64,000 bases of DNA from Temnopleurus reevesii (taxonomy: Eukaryota > Echinodermata > Echinoidea > Temnopleuroida > Temnopleuridae), in the NCBI GenBank assembly GCA_036244855.1, contig BQKZ01000373.1:62001-126000 (forward strand). The letters run 5' to 3'. Of the stretch, positions 49,037 to 61,252 are shown piece by piece. Both the position numbers and the translations under genes were made by a program. Numbering within the stretch: the stretch's first letter is position 1; every line of letters begins with the position of its first letter. The notes under the pieces were generated by a model. The model was not told the DNA's origin. It searched no databases and saw only the letters and a program-made list of their open reading frames with translations.

Positions 49037-52000
49037 CCACACCCATCTCGAAGTGATTTCATCTCAATCTCTCCATCTCTCTTTCTCTCTCTTCTCATCC
49101 ACTTTTCTTATACATTGTGAATAACATTCTCCTGCCCATTTTATCACTCTTGCGCAATGCGCGTTGACTCGTGTATATGTGGAACAATCAGAAGGAGACA
49201 ATTGCGCTTCTCATAATTAAGAATAAACATTTAAACACGAATCTGAAATAATCACATTACTCAATAAAAGGGATGAACATAATTGTACTTAATTAAACAA
49301 CAAATAAGTTTGTTCTTTATTTCAATAGGAAGTGCAAATATATTTATCATACATGACAAAAACTACACTCTAGATTCCTTGATTTGAAAGTCAGTCTAAC
49401 AGACTGTAGTCGGACCACTCCAAAACTGGACTGAACATTTCAAATGGATAACATTGTGCACAAAATCTGTTCGATTTAGTATTTCAATCCAATTTGGATT
49501 GGCCCCTGAATACAATCATTTAGATTTATTTTTTGTTCAATCCTATTAAGGAATTAAGAGAATATGTGATAATATAATTCAGATATGGAAATTTTAAAAA
49601 GGCCCTTAATCTATCCATCTGAAAATAGGATATTATCTATACTTTAAAAAAGGGTCTTAATGACCCCTCATTGCATCCTTTTAACTCTCTTCTCTATCAT
49701 TTTTTCTTTCTTTCTCTCTCCTCTCTCATCCATTCTCACTTTCTCTCATTTCCCATTTCTCTCTCTCTCTCTCCCCTCCCTCTTCCTTCCATCTCATCCC
49801 CATCGTAACATGATGGTGACCATATGATGTGTTTATTAGGGTGAGTTGTGGGCGCACATCTGTAAGACCTCAGACCCACGGGCAGATGAACAAATATCAC
49901 GGCATTGCACTTGAACCCAGCTTAAATTACAATGTTAGATATACACCAAAGTGCAAGTCAAAATCTAACTTGAACCCTATCCCGTGGAATTCCTGTTTGA
50001 AATCACTCTTAGGAAAACGAAAACGAAAAGTCGTTAGATTTTTTTCTTCTAAACTGTGTGTGCAATTTGTGAATTGTGATAAAACTTTATAACTCATCCA
50101 GATAAAAAAAAAAAAAAGTTATTTGCAATGCAAGCAATTGACATCTCGATTGAAATAATCTATGTTGAATCGCGCTGAAAGTGTTATGTCGCCATCTACT
50201 GGTCGAAAGTCAAGATACATTCCAAATTACAAAATCCTAGTATGAAGCAATTATTATTAACAGATCCAAGTTATACACGAGAGTTATTGTTGTTCATACA
50301 TGCTACAAAACGTTTTAAATAATTCGTACTATCGAACAAGTGGCTGTGTATAATAAAGGAAATTTAGATATATCTATTTAACCTTTCAATGATCAATTTT
50401 CATCTGCTACGTCGCAGTTTATTTGTATCTCAATCTGAGACAATCATTTTTGCTGCTTTAAAAAAAATGTTAATGATAAGTATCCAATTTTGCTATGAAT
50501 TGCTATTGCTATTACGCGCTTATTAACATATGGTGGTTGTACTTTAATCATGGCTAATTAAGGCATATAATTTGTCACCATCATAAATATTAGACGGATG
50601 GGCTTTCATTTTAGCCAACGCCAAAACTTACAAAGGTGACTGTCTGGCGCGTATAATCTGCAGAGATTGAAGAGCGCCATCATATCCTAGACCTTACTAC
50701 CACAGACTATGTTAATCCCCTTCAATATTCCTTCGGACGGAATGTAAATGAAATTTTTCTTGCAGAATCTTCAAAGCTGAATTTAAAATCCCTCCTTGAA
50801 ATAAACAAAATGCTATCATATAATAGATATTTAAAATAAATTTTACCTACGATTAGCTACTTTAGAACACCCAATGAAATTGATGCATAAAATTGCAACA
50901 TTGACAAACACCAATTAATTTCGGTAAATATGGTTAATTATTTCTCATAATTATAAACTTGGGAAAATAGAGTGAGATAATAATTCCCTGTTAAAAGCAA
51001 ATGTTACTCTCTCCTTACACAGACGAGATGCGGGTCCCCCCCCCCCCGTACGGTCCTTAATGCGATATTTGGCGCTAAAAGTATGGCAAGCAAAACAAAA
51101 CTTGAATGAAGCATGTGCATAATTTTATGAAATAAACCTCATAGTCAGCTCGGTGAAAATTTCAGCAACTCGTTTTAGATATCTCATATAAAGCCAAACA
51201 TGTGACATTAATTATGATTCCGTTGGCCTAGAATGAGGTATACGCACATGGATAATTTCCACATGGATTGACAATTGTTACGTCATAATGACTGTTGGCA
51301 AGGTTGTCGGAAGTTGATACATCATCACTCATCAAGGTATGTGCTGCAGAGTATGGTGTCTTGAATGAAATGCACTCTCACAGTATCAGGTCAAAGAAAC
51401 AGTCTTAAAAGATTGAACGCGAAACATGACAGGATTAAACAATATGTATATAAAAATATCAGCACAATGAATAAGATTCGAAAGCAAAGTATCTTGTATA
51501 CACTGTAAACAATTCTTAGGTTTGTTCAAAATCGCTTTGAACAAACATTTCTAAACCTTTAAATGCATTTACGCGAAGGAATAAATATTATATTAGATGT
51601 ATTTTTCATATTTGACAAGGCCACTAGATTCGAATAATGCAACTATATGCAACCTTTTTAAAGCCCCCACATTTTCATATGACGCAAGCATTTGTTTTTT
51701 TACTGATTGGGAATAAAGTACCATTTTCGAAACGATTCATGTTTTAATAAACAATGCTCATATTGTATCATTTGAATGAAGTCTTGGTTGTGCCACTATA
51801 TAAAGTGATCTTTTCAAAGTAATACACACTCATAAGATGGGGAAAATAATTTGCCCGGGATCTTCCTTCCCCTCTCCACTGAGAGCGTGAGCTTGAAAGA
51901 ATAGTTTCTCACAAAATGGCACTTTACTAAAAATGTGCATTGCTAACTAAAGCATGTATGATTTTCGGGGATTCTTGTGTTATATAAAAAAAAATCAGAT

Positions 52001-52916
52001 CATAATCTTTTAATATATTACAAAAAATGCATATAATTTCATTAATAAAAGCTATGCCATATTTTAATGCGGCGGACGGTATTGAAGAGGACCTTCGTTT
52101 GATCTCACAGTGACCGCCACTACTCAATTTTGTTGAGTACTTCTAGACATATTAAAATTAACAATTGAAATATCACCTTCATAATTTCCCCTTTTTTCTT
52201 CTTCTTTTTCTATGTTCATTCTTTTTCTAATTTTGGTTTTATCTGTGTTTATTTCTGATTTTTTTAAAATTCTTTCAGAAGTCATTTATAACGGTTGCAT
52301 TAGAACCATGATGGTTCTTTTTTTAAATATCGTTTTAAATACTTGTGTCGATCTCATTTTGTCTCTGATATTGCCAATACAACAATAATTACGTCGAGCA
52401 CAACACGTGTTCTACTAACAGTTTCTTTTGTTGGAATCTGATACGCGCGTTTCGTAAAAAAAGGTGAAGAAATTCCCCCGAGCGATTTAACACTTTAGAG
52501 AGTATGGACGTACTCAACGTATAGAAAGAGGTAAAATATACATTTATTTGTATTAGAGGGCACCAAATGTCAGAGGAAATTTTGTCGCGATCAATTGTGA
52601 TTCTATGGATTCATTCACACCTGGTGTGTGAGTGACAACGCTTCGAGTCTTGGCTTAAAACCAAGACTCTTTTAACCATTTCACAGATGCAATATGTATT
52701 TGCACAGGTGGATAATCATATAAAAGAATGTCACTTGTTTTATATGCAATACAATTTATGACGTCAATAAAAATGAGTCGACGTACATTTCAAAAGCGTG
52801 TACTATAATTAGTTCCAATTTTGCAACATTTATTAGATTTATTAGATATCACGGTGCATCCATCTCTTTCGTTCAGTAATGAGTGTGTGCAGAACGAAAA
52901 ACAGCAATGGACAGAG

Positions 52917-53051
52917 TAAAGCCCCGGTCACATAGGACCCCGGAAGCAACACGATTCACCCCGACTCGTTTTACTGAGGCAGTTAAATGTGAATTAACAA
53001 AGAGTCGGGGTGAATCGTGTTGCTGCCGAGGTCCTATGTGACCAGGGGCCT
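52917..53051. mobile_element. Foldback element, family A, copy 2
   Basis: GCCCCGGTCACATAGGACCC continuing to CACGATTCACCCCGACTC is mirrored by GAGTCGGGGTGAATCGTG continuing to GGTCCTATGTGACCAGGGGC. The arms are about 49 bp with few mismatches. The inner arm tips read CACCCCGACTC here against CAACACGACT in copy 1. Confidence 0.85.
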
Positions 53052-53178
53052 GTAACATAAAAGATGCAATTAAACTTGCAATAAATATTTATCGTAAGTC
53101 TATGGCAAAATGTGTACCAAAGAGATGCAATTAATTGCAAGATTAATCGTATCTCTTTTCTGTTACAGGCCCCAGGGC
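53043..53178. mobile_element. Foldback element, family B, joined to the previous one
   Basis: CAGGGGCCTGTAACATAAAA with GATGCAATTAAACTTGCAA on the left pairs with TTGCAAGATTAATCG and TTTTCTGTTACAGGCCCC on the right. Its left end overlaps the right end of the family A element, so one inserted at or into the end of the other. Confidence 0.75.
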
Positions 53179-53429
53179 TTAAACAAATCACACTTACACT
53201 TTCACATGACACAATATTTTAAGCAGACAAAAGAAACATCCTCCTCTCTTATTCGGCTCAGAAAAGTCGGACATGGGTCGCACCTGCTTACTGAATCAAA
53301 TGAGAAATACTTTTGTTTGTATGCAAAGAGTTATTGTGAAGGCTTGAGAGGAAGGGTTTTTTTGTCCAATTCATTCGTCCCATCTGTAGTCACAGTGAAT
53401 GATCACATACACAAGCCTTAAATTTCGTT

Positions 53430-53620
53430 GATTTTAGGGCAAGGCCATTTTTATTTAGGGCACATTTTTATACTACAGCATGAATGGGGAAAAGAGAAAA
53501 AGGGCACCTAAATCTCCAAGGCAAATGAGCCTTTTTGTGGAGGGCATCAAGGCCAGAGTATAGGGCATCCAAGGCCATGGCCTCCATGGCCTTCGATTAA
53601 TTTAAGCCCTGCATACATGC
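53430..53620. repeat. Repeat unit with repeated GGGCA motifs and a 23-bp palindrome
   Basis: Several TTAGGGCA/AGGGCATC-type motifs precede AAGGCCATGG-CCT-CCATGGCCTT (53571-53593), a perfect palindrome around three bases. It resembles a dispersed element, but no terminal repeats were resolved. Confidence 0.45.
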
Positions 53621-55636
53621 AAAAACAATTAAATAAGATTCCAAGAAACTAACAATTATTATATGAAAAGTACTCCATGTAGAGCACCTAAAGAGCAATT
53701 TTAGCACCGACCGTGACCAGGTTCAACCCCGAAAAACTCACACAAAGCGCAAAAATAGCTTGCAATATGTGTTGAAAAAGTGCTTTATACATGTGAAGCT
53801 GTTCGAGATGTATTTAACGAGCCATCAGTGTCAGAGCTATTTTGAAGGTGAAATCTTCATTTTCTATTAAATTCATTCATTTAATTTGTTTCATTTTGGC
53901 TTCTTGTGCTGCCAAGATTTCTAGCTGTTCCTAGATTTAGAAAGAAATTAAAAAATGCGGTCTGCTAATGATACTTCAATCATATTAGTACAAATATATA
54001 TTTCGGTAGAGATACATCAGATTATAATGTTGAATCCTTTTGTTACCGAAGTGGATTGAAAACGGTGTCAGGTTATGCAAAAAGATACAAAGGATTTAAG
54101 ACATTAATTCCATGGCATCAAATACCGTTTATTCCGTTGTAATCGGGAATTGTTTACTGTATTTTTCGGTCTTAAAATTCATGTTTCTGAACTACAAACA
54201 TTATTTCATGCAAGTTACAATGGCAACGTGCAAGTCTGCACGTGTGTTATATGGGGCGTAATTATAAGCCCGAATGTGGCGCCGCCAAACTGTTAGCTTT
54301 CCCGTGTTCATTCATGCACGTGATCAACGCGTTGGTATCCGGGGCGCCACTCAGTCCGTATTCACTAGCATGCATTGGTGTGTGGTGTATGTATGTGGGG
54401 GTGTGTCGACTATCGAATGCACAAGTTTCATCATGAATTACTATATCATGTGTTTGATCTTTTGTTTTATTATAAGGTCTCATTATGCGTTATTATGATC
54501 ATAAAGAATAGGAAGAGCACACTGGTATGTTCCATAGTCAGATTATCAAAAGAAAATTGTTTTTTTTTAATCCTCTGACCACGGAGTATACAAATTTGCT
54601 CTTCCTTTTCTTCAAGGTGACAAGAAGATATAAAAGATCATTGCGTCTCCTGAAAGTCCAATTTGGTATCATAAACATCGATATTGTTCGTTAACAAGTG
54701 ACAGAAAGGAATAAAAAGAACGAGAAAGTAAAGGGGAAAAAGAAAGAAAGAAGAAAGAGAAGGAGGAAAGGAACTCGCCTCGCCTCTCACTTTATTTCTT
54801 AGAAATAGCGTACTTTTACGAACGGATTAGCGTACGAACGGATTTAATAAGCACATCGCGTTAACCGATTATCATGTACACGATGGTGTAAAGTGATTTT
54901 TTTACATCATGTTCATTAATTAAGCCTCCTTAACGTTTTCCTCCTCGACCACTCATGAATAACGCTTCTTTACAAAACTCGAAGTATTCATCATGCCTTC
55001 ATTGTACACAGCGAAGTGGGCTTCTTTTATTTGAAAGGTTTAATATCCCTCGATTCATATAAGGCGTTGACTTCTGAGCCATACAGCTTCGAAACTTCTT
55101 TGTTTGACCCCACTTGGGATTAAAACGAGAGGGGAATAAATAGCTCAACAATCGAAAGTTATTGATGAAGTAATTAATTACAACAAGGATCCAAATTTTA
55201 CATCCATCTCCTAAATCTCGACCTTTACAAACAGAGCATAATAGGTCACGCTTTCATTCTCGGGTAGTTCGGATTTTAGGTTCACTGAATAGAACGAGAT
55301 AGGTGAATAGGGTCAAACTAGATATTCTAAATTTTCAGAATGAGAAGAGAAGTTGTCCATATCGCACTATTTACTAATGTATACCATGTTGATTTTGATA
55401 ATATAATTAATGTAGCAATAAAAAAAATAACGATAACAACGAATATAGAAAAGTTATATCGCTTAAAAGCAATATTAAAATTTATGATACATTCTTTATG
55501 TAATTTCGATTATTGAAAATAAATACTTCTAAATACAAAAAGGTAAATTAATGTTGTCAATAGGCCGGTTAAAGAAAAGATGCACATTCTATGCGTTCTT
55601 TATACAAAAAGGTTGTTCTGCATTGTACGAACCGAA

Positions 55637-55757
55637 AGCTTGCCAAACTTGACGACCTAGCAGCAAGTAATGTATGCAAACTGAATTCCAAGTATTGTAG
55701 TTCAATTGTTACTAACCAATTGAAGGAATACCACTTAACATCGGCAAAAACGTGCAA
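55637..55757. repeat. Dispersed repeat, uninterrupted copy
   Basis: This contains AAGTAATGTATGCAAACTG, CCAAGTATTGTAGTTCAAT, AAGGAATACCACTTAACA and AAAAACGTGCA, in the same order as the copy split at 23691-24236. It lies in the univin intron. Confidence 0.7.
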
Positions 55758-56357
55758 CAATAATAGTAAACTGGTCGATTAAAAGCAAATAAGTTCATAA
55801 AAGATTATACGGAGATACTAATAAAAGCAATGGTATATTCATTGGGTAAGGAGATGGGCCTGCGAATAAAAAGCTCGCCTGGGAAAATAATCAAAATAAA
55901 AAAATTGATGCGCGAAAAGTTAAAATAACATTTCTTCCAATAAGCATTACTAAACATATACAATCGTTTCAAATTGAAATTTACATTTAAAATTATGTTG
56001 TTGTTATAGTGTTAGAGTATGCAAGAATGCAAACACAATGCTAATTTATCTAGAAAGGGTGTATTAAAAATAAATGGTTTAGAGATGGAGAGGAAGAAGC
56101 TCACTATATGGGTTTGAAAGAGGAACTTATTTTGATACAAATGAGTGTATGAATGAACTTCAATGCAGGTAGTAAAATGGGGACTTATGTCGTTAAGGAT
56201 AAATCAAGCATCGATGCCAGCTGTTGACATCTTTTAGCCTTGGCCTGTTCATAATTGGCGTGACATATGTCGTTATTTCAGCTCGTTAATCATTTCCCGT
56301 CCCGACATCGAAAAGAAACGGGGGCAAAACCAAATGAAATGTAAAGACGTTACCCAC

Positions 56358-56664
56358 CTGTATTAGGCACACTCCTGATAATATTGCTACTGAGTTTGGT
56401 ATCGGAGCAGGGTTTGTCATCCTCATCCCCCGGGTCTCCTCCCCGACTAGCCGCTGCCTCTTCCGTAGCCGCCATTTCGCGATAGAGATCCCACATATAC
56501 TGGGGAGCCGTAGCGTTAGGCTTCGGTCTCGGTCGCTCGTTCAGCCCCATCACCCGAAGAATCTTGCTTTCCATTCTCCGAGTTAGTGTCACATAATCCG
56601 GCGGAGCAGAGTCGGCTGTCATCAACCATATCAAAGTCAAGATCAAAATTTTGGAGACCTCCAT
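56358..56664 (-). CDS. univin: Univin (Vg1/GDF1-type TGF-beta ligand), coding exon 1
   Basis: This exon gives residues 1-102 and the first base of codon 103. A signal peptide covers about residues 1-19 (SKILILTLIWLMTADSA). Propeptide motifs follow: VMGLNERPRPK (38-48), with a sequon at N50, then PQYMWDLYRE (54-63) and SNIIRSVPN (93-101). The same motifs occur in the bmp2/4 exon at 5043, at the same place relative to the intron. The donor is ACAG|GTGGGT in phase 1. A second GT four bases further on (G|GTAACG) would break the frame with exon 2 and is rejected. The ATG has A at -3 and G at +4. TATTTAAA just before the ATG is too close to act as a TATA box. No acceptor-like tract precedes the ATG, so the 5' leader is probably in the same exon. 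TGTTTAC (56735-56741) is a forkhead-type site. The combined product is 390 residues. Confidence 0.93.
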
Positions 56665-57571
56665 TTTTAAATAGCTCGTGTTTGTCGCTAAACTGATGCC
56701 CCTCGGTTCACCTTTACTGAGCTCTCTCCAGAAATGTTTACACGGTGATCGAAACTAACACGAGCAACTTTTGCACCTTTTCTTGTTCAATCTTGTGAAG
56801 TCGTTTCTTCTTCAAATTAATTAAGATCGAATATTATTCTCGTTTTCATGCTTTTCAAAATGGATGATGGCAAAAGAAGACCGGGTGATGTTCTTGAACT
56901 GCACTGTCATTCAAATAAAATATTCCCTGGTTTTTGTCGGGTTTCCCACGGTGTATGCTCAGTGGTCTGATGAGGGAAAGGACCTACTCTTGTTGCGGGA
57001 GTTGAGGCAGTAGGACTGTGATGAGTTTGGACCGAGCTCTCAGCGGTCTAGCCAGCCTAATTGGCCTACCTTGGTTGGCGGGAGGTCCGCAGGCATTCGG
57101 GAATCCTCACTGTGCTCATTAATTACACAATTAGTATTATACAAAGAATCGTATTATCCTTATAACCGGATTTACGTGCCAATAAATGAAGCGGCTTTAT
57201 TCAAACATCCCTCTTTTCTTAAATGAGACAATATGTAGAGCTGGGTACATTCCAAACGGCCGCGCCGATCGATGAATGTTGACGCAAACAAATCCTTGAG
57301 AAATCTGCTCATGTTGTCAGAGATATGCTCCTCACAAGAAAGATGTTTGCAAAAGATGAAAGATGTTTTAAAAGAACATTTTATAAATCAGAAATGACGA
57401 ATTTGATGGGAAGTAAGGTAGACCAAGTGGATACATACGTTTCATATCGAAACTGGAAAATGAAAGAGGAAAGTGTGGCACGGAGAGGTTTTTCTGGATC
57501 ATAATATGGATAAGCCCACGGGCTTTTCCGTGTGAGGAAAGGTTCTCTATGACTGAATGGGTGGAGGGGGG
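56665..57571 (-). promoter_or_regulatory. univin 5' flank (promoter region, not resolved)
   Basis: The immediate upstream DNA of univin runs to the assembly gap. I see no convincing TATA box within 300 bp of the ATG. Base composition is less AT-rich at about 56940-57120. The start site cannot be placed from sequence alone. Confidence 0.45.
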
Positions 57572-58262
57572 NNNNNNNNNNNNNNNNNNNNNNNNNNNNN
57601 NNNNNNNNNNNNNNNNNNNNNNNNNNNNNNNNNNNNNNNNNNNNNNNNNNNNNNNNNNNNNNNNNNNNNNNNNNNNNNNNNNNNNNNNNNNNNNNNNNNN
57701 NNNNNNNNNNNNNNNNNNNNNNNNNNNNNNNNNNNNNNNNNNNNNNNNNNNNNNNNNNNNNNNNNNNNNNNNNNNNNNNNNNNNNNNNNNNNNNNNNNNN
57801 NNNNNNNNNNNNNNNNNNNNNNNNNNNNNNNNNNNNNNNNNNNNNNNNNNNNNNNNNNNNNNNNNNNNNNNNNNNNNNNNNNNNNNNNNNNNNNNNNNNN
57901 NNNNNNNNNNNNNNNNNNNNNNNNNNNNNNNNNNNNNNNNNNNNNNNNNNNNNNNNNNNNNNNNNNNNNNNNNNNNNNNNNNNNNNNNNNNNNNNNNNNN
58001 NNNNNNNNNNNNNNNNNNNNNNNNNNNNNNNNNNNNNNNNNNNNNNNNNNNNNNNNNNNNNNNNNNNNNNNNNNNNNNNNNNNNNNNNNNNNNNNNNNNN
58101 NNNNNNNNNNNNNNNNNNNNNNNNNNNNNNNNNNNNNNNNNNNNNNNNNNNNNNNNNNNNNNNNNNNNNNNNNNNNNNNNNNNNNNNNNNNNNNNNNNNN
58201 NNNNNNNNNNNNNNNNNNNNNNNNNNNNNNNNNNNNNNNNNNNNNNNNNNNNNNNNNNNNNN
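57572..58262. other. Assembly gap (691 N) next to a poly-G run
   Basis: The gap is flanked on the right by a run of about 28 G (58263-58290) and on the left by GGAGGGGGG. It lies about 0.9 kb upstream of the univin start codon, so part of the univin upstream regulatory DNA may be missing. Confidence 0.99.
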
Positions 58263-59206
58263 GGGGGGGGGGGGGGGGGGGGGGGGGGGGTGTCGACATA
58301 GGTAAGACCGCCGAGCGTTTGAAGGAGAGTTGTTTTGCCAACCCGACCGTGTGTTGAAAGATGCTTCACATGTGCATTTAGGGGGATCAGCGAAAGGAAT
58401 GCTGGCACGCAATTATGTGGTGATCAGAGAGGCAAACCCAGGATTATGGATCCAATGAAAGAAGCGATTCGCTTTCCGAAACATCTTTACCGAATACCTC
58501 TTCCCCTTCACCTTCTTACTAAAATAAGATGAGCAAAAAGTCGATAATCAATCAGTATGGATTGGGTGATAATGAGAAGGGCATGTTTTGTGAAGCTCTT
58601 AACACCCCATTATCAACAATAGACTTACTCAATTAGCTAAACGGGTGCTTGTTGATTTAGGCCTACTTGGCCACTCTTGGTTTGGGGCTTACCCCTAGTC
58701 TAACAAAAGACCACTTCACAAAAGAGTCGAACTTTGAGTCGATACAGCTTTGCAACCTAATAAGCTTACTACAGTTGCTCTTTTCATTTTGACCCGGGCT
58801 TGCCTCTCTCGCTTTCTCTTTCTTCTTCTTTTATCGTGTCATGACCACATTCTTTATCTTACTCGTTCTTTCTCCCACTTTCTCCTTCTACTGTTGTGTC
58901 CTCTCTCTCTCTCTCTCTTTCTTTCATTACATCTTACCTTTTCAAACGTTTTTTTTTCATTTATTCCTCCATCGCTCTTCCTCCCCCTTTCTCTCTCCCA
59001 CTCTCTCCTTTCCCCCTCCCTCTCACTACTCTCACTCCCGATATATATCCCTTTCACCCACACCTGCACCCACCTCCAAACACACACACATAATCACACG
59101 CACATAAACACACATAACTCAAACACATATACACACACCTACACACACGCACACAAACACATCTTCACACTGCTATTTTTTTCTAAGTGTGTATACGTCT
59201 ACACAC

Positions 59207-59239
<33 letters not shown>

Positions 59240-60059
59240 TATATATATATACACACTCTATCAATATCTTGCCTGCATGTGAAATGTATTTTGATATATG
59301 CCACCACCTCTAATAATGTTGCGCAAATTATGCATCTGATGGGGAGGTACAACTTGTCGATGCAGGGCTAAAATGTATGCCCAACTGTATTGGAAACTGA
59401 ACATTTTGACATCATTTTCTAGAATTTACCCTGGACAGTGCTGGGTAACGAGTATGATCCATTACATTCCTATGCCGGGTTCAGGTATCTCTTCGGGGGT
59501 TGGAACTCAAGACCTTCCGATCTCTATACACCGTCAAGCCAAGACAGCCAGACCGAATTATATTCTAGTTTAACCAAATTCACTTTTTAATGCAAAGCTG
59601 TTCTTGCATTTATCGTATGCAAGACATTGTATATAAGTTCGACAGTTACATCTGATCTGTTCATGGAGCAAAACCATAGCCAAAAGGTGCAAAATTGCAC
59701 CCATCTGATGCATGATTTTTTTTGTTACCTTATTTGCGTATATTGCATATTCTCTATACCTTTTATTTTATCTAAGTGTGTATAGGTCTACTTGCATAAT
59801 GATGTAAACTCCAAAAGCGCGGGAAAACATATCTTAACTACTATTAATAATGTAAAGCAGTATTTTAAAATGGGAGGGGTGTCCAGCAATGTACTATTCT
59901 TGTGTTAAAAAAAAATAAGAACCACAGAGTTTTTAGCAAATAGTTCTACTTTCACGTTTGATAAACATAATTGGATGAACTATACGATTTTTTTAAAAAT
60001 AATTCTTTTCTTATCCCAACATGACAAAACACTGATTGACAGTGCCTTACCATGCTTAC

Positions 60060-60165
60060 CAAGATGCTGTGGGGGGGGGGGGAATATAGGCATTCTCGGG
60101 CTGGAATCGAACCCACGATCTCCTGATGACTAGACAGGTGTCTTGTCACTTTAGGCAAGAATTTA
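60060..60165 (-). mobile_element. SINE tRNA-like head
   Basis: On the minus strand GTGGGTTCGATTCCAGC matches a pol III B box. It is preceded by AAGTGACAAGACACCTGTC, which could hold the A box. A poly-G run follows. A full tRNA cloverleaf is not apparent, so it is called a SINE head and not a tRNA gene. Confidence 0.55.
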
Positions 60166-60333
60166 TTCAATTATTTATCCCCCAACATAAAAAAATCATG
60201 TAATTGAAACTGTAAGTTCTTTAAAGATATTTCCATCTTTCTTGGAGGGTATTAGATTTATATAACTATAATTATAACTATAATATAACAACTATAATAT
60301 AACTTTTCTTCTTCTAAACTATTTCATTTGAGC

Positions 60334-60400
60334 GCACTGAGATCTTTTTCAAAGGTATGTTGCGCTATATAAGAATTTTTCTATTATTATTATTATATGG
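60334..60400 (+). mobile_element. SINE 3' tail fragment
   Basis: GTTGCGCTATATAAGAATT is followed by ATT repeats, matching the tail type at 36824-36899. It lies close to the head at 60060-60165 but in the opposite orientation, so the two are separate insertions. Confidence 0.6.
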
Positions 60401-61149
60401 TTTTTCTAAATCATCATAAAGCCATTGCATCATCATTGAAAACATCCGTTGTCTTGTCATAGTGGCTGGTATCCTGGAGTGTGAGTGTTCGACCACACAT
60501 CACTGCCCTTGGTCTTGGACAGTACACATGGTACAGGGAGGAGCGAACTTTCAGTCGACATGAGGGTAGTTTGTATGGAAGCCCAGATGGACGGACCGAT
60601 AAGACACATCCTGCGTGGCGACAAAATTTGCGATTTTTTTCGCAAACGTTTTTGCGAACTTGTTGGCAAATTATTTTGCATGTATAGCTAATACATCACA
60701 CATCGAGCTAATATTTAAGCTGTAATAACATAGAAGAATAAGAGGATGGTTTCAAGTGAGGGAGCTAAAGATTGTGAGGGGGCTAGGCGACCAAGCCCGA
60801 GCGAACGAAGCGAGAGAGGGGAAGGTTTGGGGTGGCTGTTCCCCTTCCAAAGTAGGGAGCGTAATGTTTTAAGGGTTGTCTGTCTCATTTTGTAGCCAAA
60901 TGACTGGGATACCTTTAGCTCCTAGGATCCCATTTTCTTAGCTTCATGGGTCCTGACTTTGCCCAACGATGATGCACAGTATTCACAAAGCCCATCAAAG
61001 CGTTGTCAGTGAGACAGCTTTTGTGTCTTCCAAATTTTTCTTTTCTCTATTCCTTCTTTTTTAATCAAACCTCCTTGAGAAATAATCAAATCATTCGAAC
61101 ACAAACGTTAGAACATAAACCGATAGATCATTAAATAGAAAAATTAATG

Positions 61150-61252
61150 GAAAATTAATATAATCTCCCATCTATTAATGCCATAGATGGGATTCGAACC
61201 AAAGCCCTATGGTTTGAGACGAGCGTCAGAACCAGTATGTCACGCCGCATTC
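61150..61252 (-). mobile_element. SINE tRNA-like head
   Basis: The minus strand reads TTTGGTTCGAATCCCATC, a near-perfect B box. About 55 bp upstream is GGCGTGACATACTGG, similar to the head at 9905. The following body is diverged. Confidence 0.55.

Larger units (their letters stand above)
47000..56357 (-). other. univin intron, 9.4 kb
   Basis: The intron begins with GTGGGTAACG (56357) and ends with a pyrimidine-rich TTTTTTTCTTCCATCATCTCCAG (23 bases; AG at 47001-47000). It contains two members of a foldback family (47993-48127, 52917-53051), a further foldback fused to the second (53043-53178), a 14-bp tandem repeat (48976-49036), a repeat with a 23-bp palindrome (53571-53593), the uninterrupted dispersed repeat at 55637-55757 and one CTCF-like site at 50190. 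No coding exon was found between the two univin exons, and the phases join without one. Confidence 0.85.

Noticed and set aside
56669..56678. TATTTAAA-like sequence as univin TATA box
   Set aside because: It lies within about 15 bases of the ATG, leaving no room for a start site and leader.
57368..58412. Several frames of 250-346 codons on both strands
   Set aside because: They exist only because the 691-N gap contains no stops. Flanks give poly-Gly or poly-Pro from the G run.
58750..59313. 187-codon plus-strand frame
   Set aside because: Pyrimidine-rich and CA-rich simple sequence, with low-complexity Ser/Leu and His/Thr content.
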